A model generated the notes under the pieces. It was not told where the DNA came from. It saw only the letters and a program-made list of their open reading frames with translations, and did not search any database. Positions 8,954 through 17,061 of a stretch of DNA of 64,000 bases are shown in pieces. Both the position numbers and the translations under genes were made by a program. Origin of the DNA: Mangrovimicrobium sp033283325 (GTDB lineage Bacteria; Pseudomonadota; Gammaproteobacteria; Pseudomonadales; Halieaceae); NCBI GenBank assembly GCA_033283325.1, contig JAWMQO010000001.1, forward strand, positions 1,612,001-1,676,000, given 5' to 3'. Position 1 is the stretch's first letter, and every line of letters begins with the position of its first letter.

Positions 8954-10204
8954 CTATGGAGTCGCTGCCGCGGGAGCCGGGTCGCGTGGATGCAGGCGGA
9001 TGAAGGGCACCACCAGCAAAAGTGTCAGCAGCGCCAGGGCGGAGAATATCCAGAAGATGCCCATGTAGCTGCCAGTCAGGTCGAACATCAGGCCGAACAG
9101 CGGCGGGGTCGACAGCAGCGCGAGGAGAATCACCCCGGTCAACATGCCCATGGCGCGCCCCACCGTCCGCTGGCCGAAGACCCGCGGCGCCAGGTAGCTT
9201 TCCATCGGTACCATCAGGCCGCCAAACAGCCCGGTCAGGGCCACACCGGTGGCAATGAGCAGGTAGCCACTGCTGGCCTGGGTCAGGCAACCCATACCCG
9301 CGGCAAAACCGCCCAGCGCAAAGGCCATCAGGATACGCGGCCCGAGGCGGTCGGAGAGCATGGCAAAGTTCAACTTGGCGAGGAAGCTGCAACCGGCGTA
9401 GAGCGATACCAGCGCGGCAGCCTTGCTGACATCGATACCGTTATCCATCACCAGCGGGGCGAGATTGGTGATCATGCCTTTCATACCGGAGGTCACCACG
9501 GCGACCGTCACTGCAATCATCCAGAAGGCCGGATCGCGAAGGATGTTGAACGGCGAAGCCGAGACGCTGCCCATCTCCTCTTTGGCCATCGCCGGCGCTT
9601 CGTCGGCGCCGTCGGCGTGCAGCCCCCGGTCCGCGGGGTGATTGACCGCCAGCAGCGCAGTCGGCACTGTCCACAGGAGCAGGAAAAGGCCGAGAAATTG
9701 CAGTGCTTCACGCCACTGGAAAGCATCCAGCAGCCCCTGCACCAGGAAGGGAAACAGGAAGCCGCCGGCGGAGATGCCAGCGATCGCCATGCCGATGGCG
9801 CGGCCCCGGCGCCTTGCGAACCAGCGGGAAAGCAGTACCGTCGCCGCCAGCGGCCCGATCATCACGTTGGCGGGAGCGATCAGCAGGCCGAAGATCAACA
9901 GCACCTGGTTGAAGGAGGTGGTCAGGGACATGGCCGCGTAACCCGCCCCGAGACACAATCCGCCGGTTACCATGATCGCCCGCAAGGAGAAACGATCCAT
10001 CAGGCTCCCCAGCAGCGGCGAGAGCACTGCGCAGGTGCCGGAGAGTACGGTCATGGCCAGCATCAGCACGGTGCGACTCGGCTGGTATTCCTGCGCCAGC
10101 GGCACCGCGACGATGGAATAGGTCATGGCGATCATCCCTGTCGCCGCCAGCAGCATGAAAGCAACGCCGACCTGGCGCCATCCGACGGCGAAGGAATTTG
10201 TCAT
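8954..10204 (-). CDS. MFS transporter, monocarboxylate/oxalate-formate antiporter-like
   Basis: A 416-residue protein with about 12 hydrophobic segments. A central hydrophilic loop near residues 190-215 splits the two six-helix halves. Features such as SRWFARRRGRAIGMA after helix 4 resemble the MCT/OFA branch of the major facilitator superfamily, which moves small organic acids. The ATG at 10204 lacks a good Shine-Dalgarno match. It stands alone: the neighbouring methyltransferase on the same strand starts 160 bp upstream of it, beyond a gap with no obvious terminator. The substrate cannot be told from sequence. Confidence 0.8.
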   Translation of the reverse strand: MTNSFAVGWRQVGVAFMLLAATGMIAMTYSIVAVPLAQEYQPSRTVLMLAMTVLSGTCAVLSPLLGSLMDRFSLRAIMVTGGLCLGAGYAAMSLTTSFNQVLLIFGLLIAPANVMIGPLAATVLLSRWFARRRGRAIGMAIAGISAGGFLFPFLVQGLLDAFQWREALQFLGLFLLLWTVPTALLAVNHPADRGLHADGADEAPAMAKEEMGSVSASPFNILRDPAFWMIAVTVAVVTSGMKGMITNLAPLVMDNGIDVSKAAALVSLYAGCSFLAKLNFAMLSDRLGPRILMAFALGGFAAGMGCLTQASSGYLLIATGVALTGLFGGLMVPMESYLAPRVFGQRTVGRAMGMLTGVILLALLSTPPLFGLMFDLTGSYMGIFWIFSALALLTLLLVVPFIRLHPRDPAPAAATP

Positions 10205-10365
10205 GGAGGGATTACCCCGGGGATTGATTGCTTATTGTATTTGCGGACCGCGCGGCAGCACTGCACTCTCCTGAAAGCGCGAACCGCCAGGCCACAAAAG
10301 TACTATGAACACTCGCTCACTGGCAATTGATTTCCCGGCAAGCCGCCTTGACCTGGCCAGAGCAA

Positions 10366-11082
10366 CTAGCGACTGGCCTGGTAAATAGCCACGTTGCGAA
10401 ACTGGACCGACTCGTCCAGGTCCGGCAGCGTGCAACTCTCCCGTCGCCCCAGCAAATGATAGGGCGGAAAATCGAAGTTTTTCACCCGGGAGTCGGCGAC
10501 CAGCACCCTGGGAGCCCGCGCAACGAACTCCGCCAGCCAGGGCAGGTTCTCCCTGTCGTAAAGCACATCGGCCACGATAATCGTATCGATGCCCCCTTCC
10601 ACCGCGTGATAGTCATCGCTCAGCGTCAGCCTGACCCCATTCAGGTGCGCGTTGAGTGCGGTCGCCTCCAGCGCCAGCGGATCGATATCACAAGCGATGA
10701 CCTCGCTGGCGCCCGCCAGCGCCGCGGCAATGGCGACGACGCCGGAACCGCAGCCGAAATCGAGGACGCGCCTGCCGCGCACCGACTCCGGGTGATCGAG
10801 CAGGTACTCCGCCAGCACCTGTCCCGAGGCCCAGCAGAATACCCAGTACAGCGGGTTGTCCATGATGCGCTGCATCGACTCGGGGTCCAGTTGATGGCGC
10901 GGGTAGTCCTCGCGAAGCAGCAGGAGTTGCAGTGAGGGGATCGCCGGGAGTGCGTGTACAGCCAGTTCACCGCCGGGAATTATCCGCGCAACGCAGGCCG
11001 CGAGGCGTTCGCTTTGGGGCCCCCGGCAGCTCGCCGCGCGATCCCCGGCATCCCTTTCGCCTGATCCGCCTTGGAAATTCAT
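10366..11082 (-). CDS. Class I SAM methyltransferase, METTL20/COG3897-like
   Basis: A 238-residue Rossmann-type methyltransferase. The SAM-binding glycine motif is VLDFGCGSGVVAIAAAL, and an acidic residue ends strand 2 (IACDID). FCWASGQVLAEYLL in the N-terminal part is typical of the protein-lysine methyltransferase group related to ETFB-lysine methyltransferase (METTL20). The likely target is a protein lysine, by family inference only. The frame is open far upstream to 11772, but that would overlap the rluA gene, and MNFQG at 11082 is the first sensible start. It is divergent from rluA with only 75 bp between them. Confidence 0.75.
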   Translation of the reverse strand: MNFQGGSGERDAGDRAASCRGPQSERLAACVARIIPGGELAVHALPAIPSLQLLLLREDYPRHQLDPESMQRIMDNPLYWVFCWASGQVLAEYLLDHPESVRGRRVLDFGCGSGVVAIAAALAGASEVIACDIDPLALEATALNAHLNGVRLTLSDDYHAVEGGIDTIIVADVLYDRENLPWLAEFVARAPRVLVADSRVKNFDFPPYHLLGRRESCTLPDLDESVQFRNVAIYQASR

Positions 11083-11120
11083 GGTCTTGCCGCCAGAAAA
11101 AAACGCCAGTCTAATGGATG

Positions 11121-11148
11121 TTACGGAGCCGGGCAGCTTTTCTATAAA
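11121..11148 (+). promoter_or_regulatory. Candidate sigma70 promoter for rluA (near-leaderless)
   Basis: TTACGG (11121-11126) and TATAAA (11143-11148) are separated by 16 bp. The rluA ATG begins only 9 nt after the -10 box, so transcription would start about 3 nt before the ATG. No Shine-Dalgarno sequence is present. The -35 match is weak. Confidence 0.4.
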
Positions 11149-11157
11149 ATACGCGCC

Positions 11158-11826
11158 ATGACCGACCTTCCACCCTACCTCGTACCCCACAGCCAGGAGG
11201 AAATCCGCATCATCCATGCGGATGAGCACCTTCTGCTGGTGCGCAAGCCCCACCTGCTGCTCTCCATTCCCGGCCGCCACCCGCTGAACAAGGACAGCCT
11301 GATTTCCCGCCTGCAGGTGGATTACCCCAGCGCCAGTATCGTCCACCGCCTGGACCTCGATACCTCGGGGATCATGATCATCCCCCTGGACAAGCCCACC
11401 CACGCCGACATCAGCCGCCAGTTCCAGCGGCGCACGGTAGAAAAGACCTACGAGGCGGTCGTCTGGGGTCGGGTGGAGCAGGACCAGGGCGAGGTGGAAC
11501 TGCCCATCCGCTGTGACTGGGAAAACCGGCCGCTGCAGATGATCGACCACGAGCGCGGCAAATACGCCCTCACCCGCTACGAGGTCATCGAGCGCCTTGA
11601 AGACAGAACCCGGCTCTGCCTGAAGCCAGTCACCGGCCGCTCCCACCAACTGAGAATCCATATGCGCGAACTGGGACACCCGATCCTCGGCTGCGACCTG
11701 TATGCCCACGAGCAGGCACTGGACATGGCGGAACGACTGCTTTTGCACGCCACCGCTATCGGCTTCGAACACCCGGCGACGGGGCAGTGGATCAGCGGCG
11801 AGTCGCCCGCGGATTTCCAGGCGTGA
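11158..11826 (+). CDS. rluA: RluA-family pseudouridine synthase
   Basis: A 222-residue enzyme close in length to E. coli RluA (219 aa). It carries the catalytic motif HRLDLDTSG with the active-site Asp, KTYEAVVWG, and the RluA-type PITGRSHQLRVHM region as KPVTGRSHQLRIHMRELGHPILG. It isomerises specific uridines to pseudouridine; E. coli RluA modifies 23S rRNA U746 and U32 of some tRNAs. The frame extends upstream to 11071, but the ATG at 11158 gives the normal N-terminus. It is divergent from the methyltransferase gene. Confidence 0.92.
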   Translation: MTDLPPYLVPHSQEEIRIIHADEHLLLVRKPHLLLSIPGRHPLNKDSLISRLQVDYPSASIVHRLDLDTSGIMIIPLDKPTHADISRQFQRRTVEKTYEAVVWGRVEQDQGEVELPIRCDWENRPLQMIDHERGKYALTRYEVIERLEDRTRLCLKPVTGRSHQLRIHMRELGHPILGCDLYAHEQALDMAERLLLHATAIGFEHPATGQWISGESPADFQA

Positions 11827-11954
11827 GTTTCCGGGGCGCTGACCTGCCTCCGATTACAGAACTTAACCCTTCTTCACCCGATGCGGCTTTTACTGGCCGG
11901 TGGAAGCCGTAGCATTTACCGGGCTAGCTCTGTCAATTCCCTCCAGGTGACTCG

Positions 11955-12839
11955 ATGACTCCCGAAGAAATACTGCTTAACCGCAGGACGCTCCTTTTGA
12001 AGATGGGTGCGACCCTCTCTCTTGCCCCGGCAATCACTCTCCTCAGCTGCGGAGGCAGTGGCAGCGGTGGAGGCGGCACAAACGACCTTGCAAGTAATGC
12101 CACATCCACCGGGGACAGTTCGACAGATACAGCGACCGATGACACGGACACCGGTGACAGCGATTGGCTGAGCGGCGGTACCTCCGCCATGCAGGCGGAT
12201 TTTCCCCCCGCCGACCCCTTCGCCAGCGGGCTGGGAAATCCCTGCACCCTGACCAACGAGTACACACTCGGCCCCTGCTACTTCCACGCCGATGAATACG
12301 AACAGGATATTTCTGCCGGGGAACCCGGCGTGCCCATGGCCCTGGTGCTGAAACTGGTCGACTCGTCCTGCGCGCCCATCGCGGGTGCCGACATCGAGGT
12401 CTGGTTCGTCAACTGGGAAGGGATCTATTCCGGTGACACTACCGGGAGTTCGAATACCCGCAGTTTCAACTCCGGCTACTGTACCGGCAACGATTCCGAA
12501 GCATTGGCATCGCGCTGGTTCCGCGGCGTGCAGACCACTGATGAAAACGGCCTGGTGTTCTTCAAGTGCTGCTTCCCGGGCTGGTACCCCAGTCGCACTA
12601 CGCATATCCACATTCGCGTGGTTAGAAACAGCAGCGAATCTCTCGTCACCCAGTTCTGTTTTGACGACGAACTCGGCAATGACATCTACCGCCAGCACCC
12701 GGACTACACCGGCAGTGCAAAGGACACCGACAACGACCGGGATACGGTATTCGGTGCTGAATATGGCGACTACCAGTTCGTGGTCGAGCGCCAGTGGGAC
12801 TCATCCATGCTCGCCTACAAGGCGATCCAGATCAGTTAG
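11955..12839 (+). CDS. Secreted lipoprotein with intradiol ring-cleavage dioxygenase-like fold
   Basis: A 294-residue protein. The N-terminus has Arg-Arg at 10-11 and a hydrophobic stretch ending LLSC (Cys32), which suggests Tat or Sec export and lipidation. A low-complexity Gly/Ser/Asp/Thr linker to about 60 follows. The rest aligns by motif with protocatechuate/catechol intradiol dioxygenases: IEVWFVNWEGIYSG (first Tyr iron ligand), GWYPSRTTHIHIRV (second Tyr and the two His ligands). All four Fe(III) ligands therefore appear present. AGGTGA lies 5-6 nt before the ATG. Classical family members are cytoplasmic, so an exported copy with this linker is notable. Its substrate is unknown. Confidence 0.8.
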   Translation: MTPEEILLNRRTLLLKMGATLSLAPAITLLSCGGSGSGGGGTNDLASNATSTGDSSTDTATDDTDTGDSDWLSGGTSAMQADFPPADPFASGLGNPCTLTNEYTLGPCYFHADEYEQDISAGEPGVPMALVLKLVDSSCAPIAGADIEVWFVNWEGIYSGDTTGSSNTRSFNSGYCTGNDSEALASRWFRGVQTTDENGLVFFKCCFPGWYPSRTTHIHIRVVRNSSESLVTQFCFDDELGNDIYRQHPDYTGSAKDTDNDRDTVFGAEYGDYQFVVERQWDSSMLAYKAIQIS

Positions 12840-12864
12840 CCCGCGAAGCCGGGGCTCATAGACG

Positions 12865-12892
12865 ACAACGCCGGCTACAGTGCCGGCGTTGT
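12865..12892. terminator. Hairpin between convergent genes, candidate bidirectional terminator
   Basis: A perfect 11-bp stem (ACAACGCCGGC / GCCGGCGTTGT) with a 6-nt loop lies between the converging dioxygenase-like and TauD genes. It has no long T-run on either side, so intrinsic termination would be imperfect. Confidence 0.6.
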
Positions 12893-12935
12893 TGCATAAC
12901 AGCAGTCCGTCAGGCGACGGCTGACGCTCAGCCAA

Positions 12936-13754
12936 TCAAGCGATGGCTTCCTCGCCCACCAGGGTTACCCGGTGCATCAGGCGGCCACCGTCGGGCGTGT
13001 AGGGTGCGGCGCGGTGCAGGGACACGGTGTTGTCCCAGATCAGCAGGTCACCCAGCTGCCATTCGTGGCTGTAGACGTACTCGTCCTGGGTGCAGTGGGC
13101 ATCCAGTTTTTCCAGCAGGGCGCGGCCCTCGTCGATATCCATACCTTCGATGTAATCCGCGGACACGCCACACAGCAGGGATTTGCGGCCGGACTTGTGG
13201 GTCCAGACCAGCGGGTGGACCTTTGGCGGGTACTTGTCCCAGTCAGCCTTCTGCTCATCGCTCGCGTCCGGGTAGGTGCGGCGCTGGGAGGCGGCCATGG
13301 TGTGCACCACGCGCAGGCCCTCGAGGTGCTTCTGCTCTTCTTCAGACAGGTCCTGGAAAGCCTGGTAGGTGTTGGACACCTCGGTGTTGCCCTCTTTGGC
13401 TTCCGGCAACTGGCGGGCGGTAAGGATGGAACCGCGGGAAGGCACGTCGTCCATGGCGCCGTCGATGTGCCACAGCAGGGAGCCTTTCAGGTACTCCGCG
13501 GCGCCGGGGTTGGTTTTCGGGTCCAGCGAGATCTTGAAGATTTCCATGCCACCAAGGGCCATCAGGTCACCCAGGGTGCGGCAGAACTGGAGCTGGGCCT
13601 CGTCGTCGAAGTCGGCGCCGCGGATAATCAGCACGCCGCGCTCTTCGAGCAGGTCGCGGATTTGCCCAGCGTAGTCGCCGCTCATGAATTCTTCCCGGCT
13701 TGCCTGCAATTCAGCGCCCACCTTGGGCTTCAGTTCTACAACGTTAAAGGCCAC
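12936..13754 (-). CDS. TauD/TfdA-family 2-oxoglutarate/Fe(II) dioxygenase
   Basis: A 272-residue enzyme matching the family length. The iron-binding facial triad is visible as H96-x-D98 (WHIDGAMDD) and H247 (SLHRAAPY), with R262 (MHRVTL) placed to bind 2-oxoglutarate. The family hydroxylates substrates such as taurine, 2,4-D or other organic acids; this one cannot be assigned. The start is a GTG at 13754 preceded by AGGAGA at 8 nt. No partner genes flank it: the downstream neighbour converges across a hairpin, and the next gene upstream ends beyond a REP-like element. Confidence 0.88.
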   Translation of the reverse strand: MAFNVVELKPKVGAELQASREEFMSGDYAGQIRDLLEERGVLIIRGADFDDEAQLQFCRTLGDLMALGGMEIFKISLDPKTNPGAAEYLKGSLLWHIDGAMDDVPSRGSILTARQLPEAKEGNTEVSNTYQAFQDLSEEEQKHLEGLRVVHTMAASQRRTYPDASDEQKADWDKYPPKVHPLVWTHKSGRKSLLCGVSADYIEGMDIDEGRALLEKLDAHCTQDEYVYSHEWQLGDLLIWDNTVSLHRAAPYTPDGGRLMHRVTLVGEEAIA

Positions 13755-13877
13755 GAATAAATCTCCTGACTCGGTATCGGGGAATGGGGGGCCGCAATGA
13801 TAAACCAGAAATCGCCCCGCTTGAAGCTTTCAGGCAACAGCGTTGTTCATTACCGGGATGAAGCCAGGGGAGCCGGA

Positions 13878-13930
13878 CCTGTGGGAGCCCGCTCTGCGGG
13901 CGAATCGCTCACAGAGTGAGCTCCCACAGG
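13878..13930. repeat. REP-like palindromic element
   Basis: Outer arms CCTGTGGGAGC / GCTCCCACAGG are perfect 11-bp inverted repeats, enclosing a smaller CCCGC-TCT-GCGGG hairpin. It is related in sequence to the element at 15577-15631. It lies in a 197-bp gene-free gap. Confidence 0.65.
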
Positions 13931-13951
13931 GCAGGGTGTCAGGGGTGGGTG

Positions 13952-15076
13952 TTAGAACTGGTTGAGGATGAAACCGATCACCACGACCTGGGGTACCGTC
14001 ACCAGCGGCAGGAACAGGGCGATCTTCCATGATTCCGCGGTTTCGCGAATGCTCATTATCTCCGTGTAATCCGTGGCCACCCCCGCCATCAGGAAGGTAA
14101 AGGCGTTGCCCGGCGCGTGGGCCCGGTTCATCAGGTCCGCGGCAATAGGCGTGGAGCCTTCGGAGCAGACTTCGATAATCGTGGTCGCCAGCAGGGTCAA
14201 CCAGAGGCCGGTGAAACTGGCCCCAAACCAGGTCGCGAAGTCATCCATCGGCACGAAGGCGCGTATCGCGCCCGCCAGCACCAGGCCGAAGAAGGTCCAG
14301 CGAATCACCGGCCGCGCACCGGCGAAGCCGTCGCGAAAAGTCCGGGTGAAACCCGCCAGCGAGAAATTCGCTGAGCGCCGGACTTCTGCCCAGACTTCGC
14401 CCACCGGGCGCTCGTCCCCCGCCCCTTCACGCCAGGGATTGCCGGGCAGGGTACCGCGGGCCACCAGCGCGTCGAACACCAGCCCGGTGCAAATTCCGAT
14501 CAGAGCGGAAATCAGGATGAAAAGCAGCGTCCACCCCACCCCGATCAAGCCGAACAGGATCAGCGTCAGGGAAAAGGAATTCCAGGGGCTGGCGAGAAGG
14601 AAAGCCATGACCTGCCCCGCGCTGGCGCCGCGCTCGTAGAGTTTCATACCCACCGCGAGGATGCCGTGGCTGCACAGGTCCAGGAACACCCCCGCTGCGG
14701 TCGCCCGCAACATGCCATGGAGGCCGGCGTCCCGACCCAGCAGGCCCATCACCAGTTCCCGCGGCACCTTGGCCAGCAGGCCGACAAAGAATATCCCGAC
14801 CAGCAGGCCCCACCACATGCGATTGAACAGTTCGTAGATACCGCCGGCGAAGACGCCGATGGCACTGCTGTGGTCGTGGGGCACGAGGGCACCGTAGAGC
14901 CAGGCGAGCACGGTGATCGAGAGAAAGGTCCAGAGGAACCAGTCGCGTTTTGCCGGGGCTTCACAGCAGGCGTCAGCCTGTGCCGCTGCTTCGGAGGGGC
15001 AACAGCTCGATACCGGCGCGGAGCTGGCGTGACAGGCCGCTTCCGATTCACTGGCGCAATGATCCTTGTGATTCAT
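13952..15076 (-). CDS. Permease (DUF318/ArsP-YraQ type) with Cys/His-rich N-terminus
   Basis: A 374-residue membrane protein of the PF03773 permease type with about eight to ten spans. The first 45 residues are hydrophilic and rich in Cys and His (HKDHC, CHASS, SSCC, DACC), suggesting metal or metalloid binding. FLDLCSHGILAVGMKLYERGAS and IEVCSEGSTPIAADLM are the two conserved inverted-repeat motifs of the family. The start overlaps the stop of the MerR gene by ATGA (15073-15076), so translation is coupled. Relatives export organoarsenicals (ArsP) or are uncharacterised. The MerR partner points to metal-responsive expression; the substrate is inferred only. Confidence 0.85.
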   Translation of the reverse strand: MNHKDHCASESEAACHASSAPVSSCCPSEAAAQADACCEAPAKRDWFLWTFLSITVLAWLYGALVPHDHSSAIGVFAGGIYELFNRMWWGLLVGIFFVGLLAKVPRELVMGLLGRDAGLHGMLRATAAGVFLDLCSHGILAVGMKLYERGASAGQVMAFLLASPWNSFSLTLILFGLIGVGWTLLFILISALIGICTGLVFDALVARGTLPGNPWREGAGDERPVGEVWAEVRRSANFSLAGFTRTFRDGFAGARPVIRWTFFGLVLAGAIRAFVPMDDFATWFGASFTGLWLTLLATTIIEVCSEGSTPIAADLMNRAHAPGNAFTFLMAGVATDYTEIMSIRETAESWKIALFLPLVTVPQVVVIGFILNQF

Positions 15077-15474
15077 GCTTTGCCTCCACCGCTGGCCAGG
15101 TCATCGAGAATCGCGCATTCAGGCCCTTCATCACCGTGACATCGCGCCGCCATGTCCTCCAGCGTCGCTTTCATCGCCTCTAGCGCATCGATGCGCTGTT
15201 GCAGGTGCGCGCTTTTCTCCAGCACCAGTTCCCGGGCGTGGCGGCTCTGCCGGCCGCTGTCGCGGTGCAGTGCCAGCAACTGCCGACACTCCTCGAGATC
15301 GAAACCCACATTGCGCGCACGGGCCAGGAACTGCATATTTTCCACCTGCTCCGCCTCGTACTGGCGGTAGCCATTGTCGGCGCGGCGGGCGGCCTCGATC
15401 AGGCCGATTTCCTCGTAATAGCGAATGGTCTTGCTGCTGAGCCCGCTGCGGCGGGCGGCTTCGGAGATATTCAC
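15073..15474 (-). CDS. MerR-family metal-responsive regulator, CueR-like
   Basis: A 133-residue regulator. The N-terminal winged helix reads NISEAARRSGLSSKTIRYYEEIGLI, a dimerisation helix follows, and the C-terminal metal loop is CHGDEGPEC, the C-x7-C spacing of the Cu(I) sensor CueR. The start is a GTG at 15474, 5 nt after GAGGAGG; longer frames upstream have no support. It is the first gene of a two-gene operon with the permease, behind a 19-bp-spacer promoter with a perfect dyad. Expected mechanism is DNA distortion on metal binding. The metal, perhaps Cu(I) or another soft metal, is inferred. Confidence 0.88.
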   Translation of the reverse strand: MNISEAARRSGLSSKTIRYYEEIGLIEAARRADNGYRQYEAEQVENMQFLARARNVGFDLEECRQLLALHRDSGRQSRHARELVLEKSAHLQQRIDALEAMKATLEDMAARCHGDEGPECAILDDLASGGGKA

Positions 15475-15502
15475 GGCGACCTCCTCGTAGTTGCATAAGC
15501 CC

Positions 15503-15533
15503 AATCTAATCCTTCCAGTGACTGGAAGGTCAA
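15503..15533 (-). promoter_or_regulatory. MerR-type promoter and operator
   Basis: On the minus strand TTGACC (15528-15533) and TAGATT (15503-15508) are separated by 19 bp, the over-long spacing typical of MerR-controlled promoters. The spacer carries a perfect inverted repeat of 9-bp arms around one base (15511-15529, CCTTCCAGT / ACTGGAAGG). It would drive the MerR-permease operon, giving autoregulation. Confidence 0.85.
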
Positions 15534-15576
15534 GCGCCAATCCACCGAGCTGGCCATAACAATCCTCCTTCTCCAG

Positions 15577-15631
15577 CGGGAGCCCACTCCGTGGGCGATG
15601 AGGCCCTGGATCGCTGGCGGAGTGAGTTCCC
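15577..15631. repeat. Second REP-like palindromic element
   Basis: GGGAGCCCACTCCGTGGGCGA matches the element at 13878-13930 with a few changes, including compensatory changes in the inner hairpin (CCCAC-TCC-GTGGG). The outer arms are shorter and imperfect. It lies between the MerR promoter and the aminotransferase gene. Confidence 0.55.
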
Positions 15632-15732
15632 AGGATGCTCAGGACTCCCCCGCAGGAGTTATGACACCGCGGGCCGATTTGTTGCCATACTTCCCAGTTC
15701 AATCACCCTGTCGACGCCCCTGGAGCAGTCAC

Positions 15733-17052
15733 ATGTCAGCCGTTATCTACCCCACCACCAATCTCGCAGCCACCGAGCAGCTCAACATCGCCCGGGGCGA
15801 GGGGGTCTATGTCTATGACCAGAGTGGCAAGCAGTACCTCGAAGGCATGGCGGGACTGTGGTGCACCGGCCTGGGTTACGGTAACCGGGAACTGATCGAC
15901 GCCATCACCGGCGCCCTCGAGACCCTGTCCTACAGTCACACCTTTGGCGGCAAGACCCACCAGCCGGTGATCGAGCTGGCGGACAAACTGGCCGGCATGG
16001 TCCCCACGCCGGATGCGAAGGTGTTCTTCGGCAATTCCGGCTCGGACGCCAACGACACCCAGATCAAGCTGCTGCGCTACTACTTCGACGTGATCGGCAA
16101 GCCGGAGAAGCGCAAGATCATCACCCGCGAGCGCGCCTACCACGGCGTCACCGTGGCCGCGGGCTCCCTCACCAGCCTGCCCGCCAACCTCGCCCACTTC
16201 GATGCGCCGATCGAGGCCCTCGGCATCCTGCGCACCGACCACCCCCACTACTACAGCGGCGCGCAGGCCGGCGAAAGCGAGGCGGACTTCGTCGAGCGTA
16301 TCACCGGCAACCTGGAGCGGCTGATTCTCGCCGAGGGCCCGGAAACCATCGCCGCCTTCTGCGCCGAGCCGATTACCGGCGCCAGCGGGGTCCTCGTCCC
16401 TCCCCCGGGCTATTACGAAAAGGTCCAGGCGATACTCAAGCGCCACGACATCCTGTTCTGGGCGGACGAAGTGATCACGGGCTTTGGCCGCACCGGCAAT
16501 CTGTTCGGCTGCGACACCATGAATATCCAGCAGCCCGACATGATGGTCTTCGCCAAGCAGCTGTCCTCGGCCTACTACCCGATCAGCGCCTCCGTGATCA
16601 GTGGCGAGCTCTATGAACCGATGGTACAGGCCAGTGCCGAGGTGGGCGTATTCGGCCACGGCTATACCTATTCCGGCCACCCGGTGGCCTGCGCCGCGGC
16701 GCTCAAGACCCTGGAAATCTACGAGCGGGAAGGCATCTACCAGCACGCCGCCAGCGTGGGCGAGTACCTGCAGCAGCGACTGGGAGAACTTGCCGAGATC
16801 GAGGCAGTGGGTGAAATCCGTGGCCGCGGCCTGCTCGGCGCGCTGGAACTGGTGACCGACAGGGCGAGCAAGGCCCCCGCGACCGACCTGGCAAAACACG
16901 CCACCCTCGCCTGCCAGGAGAATGGCCTCATCGCACGCAACGTGGCGGGTAACTCGCTGGCCGTCTGTCCGCCGCTGATCATCACCCGGGACCAGGTGGA
17001 CGAACTGGTGGACAAGCTGCGCCTGTCCATCGAGCAGGCGCTGCAGGGCTGA
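15733..17052 (+). CDS. Class III PLP-dependent aminotransferase (omega-transaminase-like)
   Basis: A 439-residue enzyme of usual family length. FFGNSGSDANDTQIKL is the cofactor-phosphate region, YHGVTVAAGSLT the conserved Tyr-His-Gly segment, FWADEVITGFGRTG carries the Asp that pairs with the PLP nitrogen, and FAKQLSSAYYPISA the Schiff-base Lys. Such enzymes move amino groups between amines or omega-amino acids and pyruvate or 2-oxoglutarate. The ATG at 15733 matches the normal N-terminus, although the frame is open upstream through a REP-like element. It converges with the SDR gene, leaving 9 bp between stops. The amine substrate is not evident. Confidence 0.9.
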   Translation: MSAVIYPTTNLAATEQLNIARGEGVYVYDQSGKQYLEGMAGLWCTGLGYGNRELIDAITGALETLSYSHTFGGKTHQPVIELADKLAGMVPTPDAKVFFGNSGSDANDTQIKLLRYYFDVIGKPEKRKIITRERAYHGVTVAAGSLTSLPANLAHFDAPIEALGILRTDHPHYYSGAQAGESEADFVERITGNLERLILAEGPETIAAFCAEPITGASGVLVPPPGYYEKVQAILKRHDILFWADEVITGFGRTGNLFGCDTMNIQQPDMMVFAKQLSSAYYPISASVISGELYEPMVQASAEVGVFGHGYTYSGHPVACAAALKTLEIYEREGIYQHAASVGEYLQQRLGELAEIEAVGEIRGRGLLGALELVTDRASKAPATDLAKHATLACQENGLIARNVAGNSLAVCPPLIITRDQVDELVDKLRLSIEQALQG

Positions 17053-17061
17053 TCAGCCGGG

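Noticed and set aside
8900..10330. 476-codon open frame on the plus strand
   Set aside because: Antisense shadow of the MFS transporter, which has clear membrane spans on the other strand.
15736..16899. 387-codon open frame on the minus strand
   Set aside because: Antisense to the class III aminotransferase with its full set of PLP motifs.
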